From assembly GCF_900103955.1 (NCBI RefSeq), contig NZ_FNIL01000019.1, positions 1 to 39,290 on the forward strand: 39,290 bases of DNA, read 5' to 3'. The translations under genes and the position numbers were made by a program. Source of the DNA: Alkalicoccus daliensis. Its GTDB lineage: Bacteria > Bacillota > Bacilli > Bacillales > Salisediminibacteriaceae. The notes beneath the pieces are model-generated. The model was not told the DNA's origin. It did no database searches and was given only the letters and a program-made list of their open reading frames with translations. The first letter of the stretch is position 1. Every line of letters begins with the position of its first letter. Positions 32,030 to 39,290 of the stretch are shown in pieces.

Positions 32030-32818
32030 TTAAATCCACCATGCTTTACTTTCTTCTACACCATAAGATTCGGAAACTCCATGATCTGACTGCACTGCCT
32101 GCACAGCCCGATCTGCTAATGCAGCAACAACGGAGGGATGGGAGCCTAAATAGCCGCAGAGCTCTATTGTTAAGCCCTGTTCTCTTAAATTTTGCACTTT
32201 CTTTTCCATCTCCTGCATTAAAAGACCGGTAAACCAAAGATATGGAATTACAAAAGTTATGGAATGTTTTTTTTGTTTCACTGCTTCCAGACCTTCATCA
32301 AAGCTTGGCTTGCTGGCAGCAAGATAGCAGGTATCAACACTTTTTACTCCAAGCTTTTTCTTCAGCCGTTTTGCGATCAGCTTTGTCGCCTGTTTTGTTT
32401 CCGGAGAACGGCTTCCCCGTCCAACCAGCAGCAGGTGCGCATCTCTGGGTACGTCCCTTCCGGTTTCGTGTATCCGGTCAATCAGCACTTCTACGAGCCG
32501 CTCCTGCACCCCAAGAGGCCTTCCATAGGTAACTTTAATATCCGGATAGTTCTTTTTTACCTTAGCAAGCTCTTCCGGAATATCCTCATAATAATGACCT
32601 GCGCTCATCAGCAGGACCGGTACGACTGCAATTTTAGTAGCACCCTGTTCTGCAAGTTTTGTAAATCCTTCTGCAATATCAGGAGCAGCGAGTTCAAGAA
32701 AAGCAGTTTCCTGCAGCGGTACGTCGACACGCTTCTGCACTGATTCCATAAACTCCATTGCTTCTACTTTTGTTTTTTCCACTCTGCTGCCATGACTGAC
32801 ATAAAGAACGGCCTGCAT
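32030..32818 (-). CDS. sirB: Sirohydrochlorin ferrochelatase (CbiX/SirB family)
   Basis: The 262-residue enzyme inserts Fe2+ into sirohydrochlorin to make siroheme. It has the two-lobe chelatase fold. The metal-binding histidines are in VLYVSHGSR (His9) and LLMSAGHYYEDIP. The second lobe begins with LLLVGRGSRSPETK. Equivalent to B. subtilis YlnE. AGGAGG precedes ATG 32818, and the gene follows sumT by 11 bp in one operon. Confidence 0.94.
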   Translation of the reverse strand: MQAVLYVSHGSRVEKTKVEAMEFMESVQKRVDVPLQETAFLELAAPDIAEGFTKLAEQGATKIAVVPVLLMSAGHYYEDIPEELAKVKKNYPDIKVTYGRPLGVQERLVEVLIDRIHETGRDVPRDAHLLLVGRGSRSPETKQATKLIAKRLKKKLGVKSVDTCYLAASKPSFDEGLEAVKQKKHSITFVIPYLWFTGLLMQEMEKKVQNLREQGLTIELCGYLGSHPSVVAALADRAVQAVQSDHGVSESYGVEESKAWWI

Positions 32819-32829
32819 AGCATTTCCTC

Positions 32830-33582
32830 CTATCCGACTACAGCTTTTACCGGCATGTGCTCAAACCATTGCAGCTCCTGCCTCAGCTTTACAACTTCCC
32901 CTATCACAATCATTGCCGGCTGCTCAATACATGCCGCCCCTTCAGAAATATCTTTCAGGGTGCCGGTAATCGTTTTCTGATGGCTGGTTGTTCCCCACTG
33001 AATTAAAGCCGCAGGTGTATGTTGATCTTTTCCATGCCTTATTAAAGTTTCGCAGATACGGGATAGTTTTGCCACCCCCATATAAATGCAGAGGGTTTCG
33101 GCAGACTGTGTTAAATGATGCCAGTACGCTTCATCCTTTAAATCCCGGACGCCGGTAATAAAAGTAACAGAAGAGCTGTAGTCGCGGTGTGTAACAGGAA
33201 TTCCTGCATAAGCCGGCGCAGCAACTCCCGAAGTTATACCAGGCACGATTTCAAAGGGGATAGACCGGCTGGAAAGTGCCTGTGCTTCTTCTCCGCCTCT
33301 GCCGAACACAAAAGGATCTCCTCCTTTTAACCGGGTGACAGCTTTCCCGGCTCTGGCCAGGCTGCAAAGCAAGTTGTTTATTTCTTCCTGCTGCATCACA
33401 TGATTGCCAGGCTGTTTTCCGCAGTAAATCAATTCAGCTCCTGTTTTGGCCTCTGTTAATAATTCCTGGTTGATCAGGCGGTCATAAAGAATAACATCAG
33501 CATGCTGTACTGCTTTCAGGCCTCTTACTGTAATCAGGTCAATATCTCCGGGACCAGCTCCCACAATTTTCACCGGCTGCAT
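32830..33582 (-). CDS. sumT: Uroporphyrinogen-III C-methyltransferase
   Basis: The 250-residue enzyme methylates uroporphyrinogen III twice with SAM to give precorrin-2, the first step of the siroheme branch. Motifs are VGAGPGDIDLITVRGLKAVQ, VILYDRL, VTRLKGGDPFVFGRGGEEA and VPGITSGVAAPAYAGIPVTH. The frame is open to 33699, where it would overlap cysH. ATG 33582 with AAAGGAG at eight bases gives the normal MQPVKIVGAGPG start and normal length. Equivalent to B. subtilis YlnD; it lies 14 bp behind cysH. Confidence 0.95.
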   Translation of the reverse strand: MQPVKIVGAGPGDIDLITVRGLKAVQHADVILYDRLINQELLTEAKTGAELIYCGKQPGNHVMQQEEINNLLCSLARAGKAVTRLKGGDPFVFGRGGEEAQALSSRSIPFEIVPGITSGVAAPAYAGIPVTHRDYSSSVTFITGVRDLKDEAYWHHLTQSAETLCIYMGVAKLSRICETLIRHGKDQHTPAALIQWGTTSHQKTITGTLKDISEGAACIEQPAMIVIGEVVKLRQELQWFEHMPVKAVVG

Positions 33583-33596
33583 GTCTTCAACTCCTT

Positions 33597-34328
33597 TTAC
33601 TTCTTTGCTGAACCAGGAAGATGAAGTCCACATTCTGTTTTCATCGTTCCCTGCCAGCGTCCACCTCTGCTGTCTCCAGTTTCTACTGCAGTAGTACACG
33701 GCGCACAGCCAATACTTGGGTATCCCCGATCATGAAGCTCGTTATAGTCCAGATGATGTTCCTGGATATAATTCCATACATCATCCCAGGTCCAGTAGAT
33801 TAACGGGCAGACTTTGACAGAGTGAAAACGCTCATCTTTATTCACAAAATTTGTGTTTTTCCGGCTTTCCGACTGCTCTCTGCGCAGCCCGGATATCCAG
33901 GCGGGCACTCCCGTTAAAGCTTCTTCCAAAGGAAGTATTTTTCTGATATAGCAGCATTGATTCGGATCTGTCTTCCACAGTTCTTCTCCGTATTGGGAAG
34001 CCTGTGCTGCGATTGTTAATTCCGGCTGCTTCATTTCAATCTTTAAAGATGGGTACCGCTTTTTCACTTTTTCAATAAGCTCATACGTTTCTTTGAAATG
34101 AACTCCTGTATCAAGGAAGACGATATGCGCGTCTTCTTTTATTTTGGCAATCATATCAATTAATACAATTCCCTCTGCACCAAAGCTGCAGGCATAGACC
34201 AGGTCTGATCCGTAGGCATCGTAAGCCCATTGTAAAATTGTATCGGCACCTTTATTTTTATCATCGGGAGTCCAATCTGAAAAAGGGTCTCCTGAAAAAT
34301 TCTCATATGTCACTTTTTCAGCTGCCAT
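33597..34328 (-). CDS. cysH: Phosphoadenylyl/adenylyl-sulfate reductase with Fe-S cluster
   Basis: The 243-residue enzyme reduces activated sulfate to sulfite using thioredoxin. The nucleotide-binding run is [16 protein letters not shown], followed by [16 protein letters not shown]. The paired cysteines CCYIRK and GCAPCT are the [4Fe-4S] signature of APS-type reductases, and the redox cysteine is in the C-terminal TECGLH. B. subtilis CysH of this type accepts both APS and PAPS. The frame is open to 34352, but ATG 34328 has GAAGGAGG at eight bases. The stop of cysC is one base away, so the two are tightly coupled. Confidence 0.95.
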   Translation of the reverse strand: MAAEKVTYENFSGDPFSDWTPDDKNKGADTILQWAYDAYGSDLVYACSFGAEGIVLIDMIAKIKEDAHIVFLDTGVHFKETYELIEKVKKRYPSLKIEMKQPELTIAAQASQYGEELWKTDPNQCCYIRKILPLEEALTGVPAWISGLRREQSESRKNTNFVNKDERFHSVKVCPLIYWTWDDVWNYIQEHHLDYNELHDRGYPSIGCAPCTTAVETGDSRGGRWQGTMKTECGLHLPGSAKK

Positions 34329-34329
34329 A

Positions 34330-34959
34330 TTAATTGCCTCCTTCTGCTGCACCTTCCTGCGGAATATAACCGCTCTTCTCCAGGTACTGCAGTATTTGCT
34401 TTACGGATTCTTCCAATCCGGCACTCGTGGTGTCAACAGTCAACTCTGGATTTTCAGGTTCTTCATAAGGATCATCAATACCGGTAAATCCTTTAATCTC
34501 TCCAGCGCGTGCTTTTGCATATAATCCTTTTGGATCGCGTTTTTCACACGTTTCTAAACTGCATTTTACATAAACTTCAATAAATTCATCCGGCGCAAGT
34601 ATTTCTCTTACCTGCTGTCTGTCCGCCTGATAAGGAGAAATAAAGGCAGTTAGGGTAACAAGCCCTGCATCTACCATCAGCTTGCTTACTTCACCGATGC
34701 GGCGGATGTTTTCCGTACGGTCCTCCGCTGAAAATCCCAGGTTATTATTCAGGCCGTGCCGGACGTTATCTCCATCCAGACGGTACGTGCGCAGCCCTTT
34801 TTCAAACAATTCCTTTTCCACTGCCACTGAGAGCGTGGACTTTCCTGAACCGGATAAACCAGTAAACCACAGTACTGCACTTTTATGCTGATTTAATTTC
34901 TGGCGGGCTTCCTTTGTTACATGTGATTCGTGCCAGACGATATTTGATGAAGAACTCAT
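34330..34959 (-). CDS. cysC: Adenylyl-sulfate kinase
   Basis: The 209-residue enzyme phosphorylates APS to PAPS. Walker A is [11 protein letters not shown] (about 34-44). Further runs are [51 protein letters not shown] and [17 protein letters not shown]. It is about ten residues longer than typical. AAAGGAGGAG precedes ATG 34959. It lies between the SLC13-type permease and cysH genes. Its presence beside an APS-type CysH implies that both APS and PAPS routes are open. Confidence 0.96.
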   Translation of the reverse strand: MSSSSNIVWHESHVTKEARQKLNQHKSAVLWFTGLSGSGKSTLSVAVEKELFEKGLRTYRLDGDNVRHGLNNNLGFSAEDRTENIRRIGEVSKLMVDAGLVTLTAFISPYQADRQQVREILAPDEFIEVYVKCSLETCEKRDPKGLYAKARAGEIKGFTGIDDPYEEPENPELTVDTTSAGLEESVKQILQYLEKSGYIPQEGAAEGGN

Positions 34960-35000
34960 CTTTCTCCTCCTTTAATTTCTGCTGCTTCCGCGGCTGTATT

Positions 35001-36263
35001 TTAGAGCCAAACGAAAGATACAATTCCTACAGTGACAACTAAATATAAAACATTCAGCGGCATGCCTACTTTTATATAATCTGTAAACCGGTATCCGCCG
35101 GGACGGTAAATAATTAAGTTTGTCTGATAGCCGATCGGCGTGGCAAAGCTTGCGGAAGCCGCGATTGCGATAGCTACAAAAAATCCGGTCGGGTCTGCCC
35201 CAAGCTGCTGTGCAGTGGCAAAAGCTACAGGAAACATCAGAACTGCAGCGGCATTATTGGTAATCACTTCAGTAAAAATAGATGTGAGTAGAAAGATAAC
35301 GATAAGCGCTCCTACTACTCCCCATCCACTGGACAAGCTCACGAGATGCTCCGCCAGATATGATGCTGTGCCCGACTGCTCCATCGCCGTACCAATTCCA
35401 ATGGCTGCTGCAATTAAGAGAAGTACTTCAAACTGCACAGATCGAACCATTTTTGTAAGTGTCACAACACGCGTCAGGATTAACACCGCAGAGGCAGCAA
35501 GTGCCGCTTCAAACATCGAGAGCACTTCAAATGCTGCCATTAAGACCATGGAAACAAGAACAATGATAGAAAAATATGATTCAAACCCTGCTTTTTTCGC
35601 TGTGTTTGCAGCTTTTGGCTCGTTCGCCGGCGCTGCATAAGACAGCTCCGCCTGTCTGTTTGGAAGAAGTTTGTAGCCAAAAGTCGACATATATATGATT
35701 CCGATCAGACATGCAGGAAGACCCACAATTGCAAGCTGAAACATAGAAAAACCTTCGAGGCCCCGGTCCAGCATAAATCCGTGCACGATTAAATTCGTGG
35801 AAGTTCCGATTAAAGTTAACGTACCTCCAAAGATTGCAGCAAACGAAAGCGGCATAAGAAATTTGGAGGGAGCGATACCTTTCCGCTCGCACCACCTTCT
35901 TATAATCGGCGCGAATATCACTACAATCGGGGTATTATTTAAAAACGCTGACAAGCTGGCAATGGGAAACATCATCTGCATGACGGATCTTCTTGGACCC
36001 TTTCCCGTACCCAGCCCTTTTAATACCATGGAATGGAGCAGCTGATTTTGCTGTACAGCACCTGCGACGATAAAAAGCAGCCCCACGGTCCACATTCCTT
36101 CATTCATAAAACCGTTAAGCGCTCCTGCCGGTTCCACTACCCCTAAAAATAATAGAATCAGAAGTGTGACGCTCAAAATAATATCCGGCCTTGCTATCTC
36201 TTTGATTAAACAGAGCAGCATAAGGAGGACTATTGTAAGAACGATTCCTATTTCGATCGTCAT
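35001..36263 (-). CDS. SLC13/DASS-type anion permease, probable sulfate importer
   Basis: The 420-residue protein has about eleven membrane segments. It shows the two-repeat layout of the SLC13/ArsB-NhaD superfamily: SLSAFLNNTPIVVIFAPII near 105-125, LTLIGTSTNLIVHGFML near 150, then FTEVITNNAAAVLMFPVAFA and SFATPIGYQTNLIIYRPGGY near the end. The two NNTP / SxTN hairpins are the substrate and sodium sites of this group. Its place between sat and cysC points to sulfate uptake, probably Na+-driven, in place of the PiT-type CysP of B. subtilis. The frame is open to GTG 36272, but ATG 36263 has AGGAGG upstream. Sulfate specificity is inferred from context. Confidence 0.85.
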   Translation of the reverse strand: MTIEIGIVLTIVLLMLLCLIKEIARPDIILSVTLLILLFLGVVEPAGALNGFMNEGMWTVGLLFIVAGAVQQNQLLHSMVLKGLGTGKGPRRSVMQMMFPIASLSAFLNNTPIVVIFAPIIRRWCERKGIAPSKFLMPLSFAAIFGGTLTLIGTSTNLIVHGFMLDRGLEGFSMFQLAIVGLPACLIGIIYMSTFGYKLLPNRQAELSYAAPANEPKAANTAKKAGFESYFSIIVLVSMVLMAAFEVLSMFEAALAASAVLILTRVVTLTKMVRSVQFEVLLLIAAAIGIGTAMEQSGTASYLAEHLVSLSSGWGVVGALIVIFLLTSIFTEVITNNAAAVLMFPVAFATAQQLGADPTGFFVAIAIAASASFATPIGYQTNLIIYRPGGYRFTDYIKVGMPLNVLYLVVTVGIVSFVWL

Positions 36264-36290
36264 GGCGCCCACCCTCCTGTTACGATCTGT

Positions 36291-37451
36291 TTATGTTGTT
36301 GTTGTCTGCTTAAGACCTTTAATAAGGACATCTGCCACTTCCGGCCGCGAAAATTGCTTTGGCGGTTTTTCTCCATTGCGCAGCATTTCCCGCACCTTCG
36401 TTCCGCTGAGATGAACATGATATTGTTTATCATGCGGACACGTTTTTGCAGAAGCCATATTTTCGCAGGCTTCACAGAAGAATGCATGCTCGAACTTGAA
36501 AATTTGAATTCCGAGTTCTGCTTCAAACTGTGTAATAAAATCCTGTGCTTCGTAAGTTCCGTAATAATCGCCGACACCAGCATGATCCCGGCCGACGATG
36601 AAGTGGGTACACCCGTAATTTTTTCTGACAATTGCATGAAGGATCGCTTCTTTCGGTCCGGCATATCGCATCGCAGCAGGATAAATTACCAGTCTTGTAC
36701 GGTCTTTCGGATAATATTTATCCAGTATTACTTCATAGCTTTCCATGCGGATTGCTGCAGATACATCATCTGATTTTGTCTCGCCGACTAATGGATTTAA
36801 CAGGAGGCCGTCTACCGCTTCCAATGCACATTTTTGAATATATTCATGGGCACGGTGGACGGGATTTCTTGTTTGAAACCCAACGATTGTTTTCCAGCCA
36901 AGCTCTTCAAAAAGCGCCCGTGTTTCTTTCGGATCCAGATGATAAGCATCAAACTCACTGTGATCCGGCCTGTTGAGGAGCTCAATTTTTCCGCCAAGGT
37001 AAAATTCCCCTCTGGCATATAATTTCGCCACTCCAGGATGTGCTTCTTCTTTCGTGCCATAGATTCTTTCCGCTTCTTTTTCTTTATCATACGTATAAAT
37101 TTCTTCTACCTGCAGTGTTCCATAAATTACTCCGTCTTCTCCTTTAAGAGACACTTTGGAACCTAACGCAGTATGCTGAATTTCTTCTTTTGTGGCAGAA
37201 AGTGTAATCGGCACACTCCAGACTGTGCCGTCAGCCAGCCTTGAAGCTGCAATGACAGCCTCATAGTCTTCCTGTTTCATAAAACCTTCCAGCGGACTAA
37301 ATCCACCGATGCCGATCAGTTCCAAATCAGAAACTGTCCAGGCAGAGATCGTTAAATAAGGTAATTCTGCAGCTTCCTTTAAAGCGGCTTCTCTATCTGC
37401 TCCTGTTTTTTCAAGTTGAACCAGCTTTCCACCATGCGGGGTAATCGCCAT
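36291..37451 (-). CDS. sat: Sulfate adenylyltransferase (ATP sulfurylase)
   Basis: The 386-residue monofunctional enzyme makes APS from sulfate and ATP. Motifs are [25 protein letters not shown] (nucleotide-binding QxRNPxHxxH), [14 protein letters not shown] and [10 protein letters not shown] zinc-binding segment [18 protein letters not shown] precedes the terminal [23 protein letters not shown] lies upstream of ATG 37451. It is the first gene of the sulfate operon, with a leader of about 140 nt and a promoter at about 37599-37625. Length and motifs are typical of the bacillar Sat. Confidence 0.97.
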   Translation of the reverse strand: MAITPHGGKLVQLEKTGADREAALKEAAELPYLTISAWTVSDLELIGIGGFSPLEGFMKQEDYEAVIAASRLADGTVWSVPITLSATKEEIQHTALGSKVSLKGEDGVIYGTLQVEEIYTYDKEKEAERIYGTKEEAHPGVAKLYARGEFYLGGKIELLNRPDHSEFDAYHLDPKETRALFEELGWKTIVGFQTRNPVHRAHEYIQKCALEAVDGLLLNPLVGETKSDDVSAAIRMESYEVILDKYYPKDRTRLVIYPAAMRYAGPKEAILHAIVRKNYGCTHFIVGRDHAGVGDYYGTYEAQDFITQFEAELGIQIFKFEHAFFCEACENMASAKTCPHDKQYHVHLSGTKVREMLRNGEKPPKQFSRPEVADVLIKGLKQTTTT

Positions 37452-37500
37452 GTAAATCCCTCCAGTAATTAAATTCTCGTTAAAATATCCCTATACTTAT

Positions 37501-37525
37501 AATTCATCCCTTTTTACTATGAATT
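37501..37525. promoter_or_regulatory. Inverted repeat in the sat leader, possible operator
   Basis: AATTCAT (37501-37507) and ATGAATT (37519-37525) form perfect 7-bp arms around 11 nt, about 50 bp upstream of sat. The spacing suits a dimeric repressor such as CymR, but I cannot match it to a known consensus. Confidence 0.35.
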
Positions 37526-37598
37526 AAAATAAAAAAAGAAGCAGCAAATTTATGCTGATTTTGTAATTATAAAGTGAGTAAATTCTATTGTTCCTAAG

Positions 37599-37625
37599 AT
37601 TATATCATTTTTATTAAGAATGCAA
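37599..37625 (-). promoter_or_regulatory. Promoter of the sulfate assimilation operon
   Basis: On the minus strand TGATATAAT (plus 37599-37607) is an extended -10 with a perfect TATAAT. TTGCAT lies 15 nt upstream (plus 37620-37625). It is about 150 bp from the sat ATG. The short spacer lowers confidence in the -35. Confidence 0.55.
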
Positions 37626-37747
37626 TCGTAAATCTGAAAAAATTCACATTTTCAACTTATTTTCCTGCTGTGCAATGATTGAAAAAGCACTGTGACATGT
37701 TGATAGAGGACACCCCTCGTACTTTGTGCCTAAATTATCCTAATATT

Positions 37748-37772
37748 GTTTATTTTAATAAGTACGGGGTAC
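37748..37772 (+). promoter_or_regulatory. SigmaB-like promoter of ectD
   Basis: GTTTAT (37748-37753), a 13-nt spacer and GGGTAC (37767-37772) match the B. subtilis sigmaB consensus GTTTAA / GGGTAT at ten of twelve positions. It lies about 135 bp upstream of the ectD start. The -10 lies in one arm of an inverted repeat (ACCCCTCGTACTT near 37709 and AAGTACGGGGT at 37760-37770). Confidence 0.55.
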
Positions 37773-37905
37773 AGACAAGTGGACGAAGGAGCCTTTAATT
37801 GTAAATTAAACACATAATCAATAATGTTTTCAATCTTATTATCATCAGACTTTAGATGATTAATAAAGGCTGCCTTCGTAAAAATTTGTCAGGAGGAATG
37901 TTAGT

Positions 37906-38832
37906 ATGGTAAAAGATCTTTATCCTTCCCGTGTCAGTAATGAAGTAAAGATGCTGGAGCGCCAGGACCCCGTGATTCACAGCGAAGATGCTGAAAGTAA
38001 AGGTCCACTCACAAAAGAACAGCTGGACTTTTATGAAGAGAACGGTTACCTGCTGCTGGAAAGATTTTTCGAAAATGAAATTCTTGAGATCCTGAAAGAA
38101 GAATTGGAAAAGACGATGGAAGCTAACAAGGATCGTGAAGGACCGGATGTAATCAAAGAGCCGAGCAGTAACGAAGTCCGCTCTATTTTTGAAATCCATA
38201 AGGACGGCGACTTCTTTGAACGTCTTTCTACAAACGAACGTCTTGTCTCCATTATGGAACAGATCCTGGGCAGTGAAGTTTATATTAACCAGTCCCGCAT
38301 TAACTTCAAACCAGGATTTAAAGGAAAAGAGTTCTACTGGCACTCTGATTTTGAAACTTGGCACGTAGAAGATGGAATGCCTAGAATGCGTGCTCTAAGC
38401 TGCTCTATCGTGCTTACAGATAACTACGAATATAATGGTCCGCTGATGCTTGTGCCAGGTTCTCACAAGTATTATGTATCCACTGCTGGTGAAACACCTG
38501 ACAATAACTTTGAATCTTCCCTGCAGAAGCAGGAAGTCGGTGTTCCTGATGAGGAGAGCATGAGATGGCTCGTAGATAAAGCAGATGGCAGAATTGACAG
38601 AGCAACTGGCCCGGCAGGTTCTGTACTCTTGTTTGACTGCAACACAATGCATGGTTCTGCAGGTAATATTTCTCCTTACCCGCGCAGTAACGTGTTCTTT
38701 GTGTATAACTCCATCAAAAACCAGCTGGAGCAGCCATTCAGCGGTAAGGATCCACGCCCTGAATTCCTTGCCAACAGAGAAAATATTCAGCCGATCAAAG
38801 CAACGTCCGAGCTGAAATCCACAGTGAAATAA
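37906..38832 (+). CDS. ectD: Ectoine hydroxylase
   Basis: The 308-residue Fe(II)/2-oxoglutarate dioxygenase hydroxylates ectoine to 5-hydroxyectoine, a compatible solute for salt and heat stress. The iron triad is His146 and Asp148 in FYWHSDFETWH plus His249 in FDCNTMHGSAGN, positions nearly the same as in characterised EctD proteins. The signature FxWHSDFETWHxEDG(M/L)PRMRA is present, as is PRSNVFFVYNS for 2-oxoglutarate. AGGAGG lies nine bases before ATG 37906. ectABC is not adjacent, so ectoine must come from elsewhere in the genome or from outside. A terminator follows. Confidence 0.97.
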   Translation: MVKDLYPSRVSNEVKMLERQDPVIHSEDAESKGPLTKEQLDFYEENGYLLLERFFENEILEILKEELEKTMEANKDREGPDVIKEPSSNEVRSIFEIHKDGDFFERLSTNERLVSIMEQILGSEVYINQSRINFKPGFKGKEFYWHSDFETWHVEDGMPRMRALSCSIVLTDNYEYNGPLMLVPGSHKYYVSTAGETPDNNFESSLQKQEVGVPDEESMRWLVDKADGRIDRATGPAGSVLLFDCNTMHGSAGNISPYPRSNVFFVYNSIKNQLEQPFSGKDPRPEFLANRENIQPIKATSELKSTVK

Positions 38833-38844
38833 TGGACATTAAAG

Positions 38845-38876
38845 AGCTCCCGGCAAATAAATGCCGGGAGCTTTTC
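38845..38876 (+). terminator. Terminator after ectD
   Basis: A perfect 11-bp stem AGCTCCCGGCA / TGCCGGGAGCT (38845-38855, 38862-38872) with a 6-nt loop, followed by TTTT. Confidence 0.9.
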
Positions 38877-38917
38877 AGAGTGTTTATAAAGTAAGAAATT
38901 TTGTGTATTTATGATTT

Positions 38918-38985
38918 GCTAAGTATAAGGTTCTCCTCCGCTTTCCGGCGGAAGCTTGGGTAGTGACCCCTAAAAGTTAGAGTTT
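38918..38985 (+). repeat. IS right terminal repeat and outer flank, inverted copy of 321-385
   Basis: Begins TATAAGGTTCTCCTCCG, followed by CCGGCGGAAGCTTGGGTAGTG and the probable IS terminus TGACCCCTAAAAGTTAGAG from 38964. The outer part matches the minus strand of the left flank with about three differences over roughly 45 bp. Confidence 0.7.
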
Positions 38986-38987
38986 TC

Positions 38988-39290
38988 TTATGAAGCTGAT
39001 TGGATGGTTTGATTCCGATATTGGATGGGGCTCAATCCGTCCAATTTTGCTTTTACACGTTCATGATTATAGTACTCCATGTAGCTCTCCAGTTTTCGTT
39101 TCAGTTCTTCATACGAAACCAGGTCTTCTCCGTGATACATCTCCTGTTTGAGAATCCCGAAAAAATTCTCCATCATGGCATTATCTGCGCAGGTTGCTTT
39201 TCTGGACATACTTTGAAAGATTCGATGTTTCTTTAAGGTTTTTACCCACTTTTTGTGTTGGTAGTGCCAGCCTTGATCCGAGTGGATCGT
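38988..39290 (-). mobile_element. IS3-family transposase orfB, 3' part (truncated by window edge)
   Basis: The minus-strand frame is open from the right edge to the stop at 38988 (about 100 codons). It contains IHSDQGWHYQHKKW with the second catalytic Asp, and ADNAMMENFFGILKQE with the catalytic Glu 36 residues after it, as expected for the DD(35)E integrase core. It ends with YMEYYNHERVKAKLDGLSPI, the classic IS3 OrfB tail. The first catalytic Asp lies outside the window. It has the same orientation as the orfA fragment at the left edge. Confidence 0.9.

Larger units (their letters stand above)
37452..37905. other. Divergent control region between sat and ectD
   Basis: AT-rich sequence with the sat promoter and an inverted repeat on the left, and the ectD sigmaB-like promoter on the right. 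No S-box or T-box consensus was seen in the sat leader. No gene is supported. Confidence 0.6.

Noticed and set aside
37452-37620. S-box (SAM) or T-box leader expected before a sulfur operon
   Set aside because: Read for the conserved S-box and T-box blocks on the minus strand; none is present, only an inverted repeat and a promoter.
1-39290. CRISPR array or toxin-antitoxin pair
   Set aside because: No regularly spaced direct repeats and no adjacent pair of small overlapping genes with toxin or antitoxin features were seen.

Overview
The window looks like chromosome of a moderately halophilic or haloalkaliphilic member of the Bacillaceae. Supporting signs are strong AGGAGG-type ribosome binding sites, frequent TTG and GTG starts, and B. 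subtilis-like gene types (YqfL/PpdK, Ser-based SDR stress protein, SinI-like antirepressor, DegV, CysH with an iron-sulfur signature, CysJI). Further signs are an ectoine hydroxylase and very acidic exported proteins. No tRNA, rRNA, CRISPR array or phage genes were recognised.

Layout. Both window edges lie inside IS3-family insertion sequences on the minus strand: an orfA 5' part at 1-292 and an orfB 3' part at 38988-39290. Between them, 461-8515 holds mixed metabolic genes: acyl-CoA dehydrogenase-like, maltose acetyltransferase, a large acidic GH-A-like anchored protein, a TSUP permease, endonuclease VIII, a Usp-like protein and DUF2188. 8664-14822 holds a stress-type SDR, a 7Fe ferredoxin with a HesB-like partner, a thioredoxin-like protein, a squalene/phytoene synthase-like protein, a pseudouridine synthase, a MOSC protein, a small hypothetical and DegV. 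15474-18952 is the pyruvate phosphate dikinase gene with its bifunctional regulator. 18953-19983 is a gene-free kilobase containing two compact structured repeat elements. 19984-24311 is a signalling block: a seven-transmembrane dual hybrid histidine kinase, an OmpR-type regulator, then a c-di-GMP-I riboswitch in front of a 49-codon SinI-like antirepressor gene that is easily missed. 25085-26824 encodes an acidic membrane-anchored protein of unknown function.

27298-37451 is an almost complete assimilatory sulfate reduction locus. Eight minus-strand genes run in the order sulfate uptake and activation (sat, SLC13-type permease, cysC), reduction (cysH), siroheme synthesis (sumT, sirB) and sulfite reductase (cysJ, cysI). 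The missing siroheme step, precorrin-2 dehydrogenase, is encoded convergently on the plus strand. 37906-38832 is a lone ectD with a sigmaB-like promoter.

The most interesting signals are: (1) the c-di-GMP riboswitch directly in front of a SinI-type antirepressor gene, which would link the second messenger to a biofilm-type switch at the RNA level; (2) two adjacent palindromic, multi-hairpin intergenic elements with terminal inverted repeats, plus a separate dispersed repeat of about 48 nt; (3) an intrinsic terminator-like hairpin built from the IS terminal repeat right in front of the transposase start; and (4) three sigmaB-like promoters with identical 13-nt spacing in front of ectD, the SDR and DUF2188. 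All functional statements are read from sequence without database searches.
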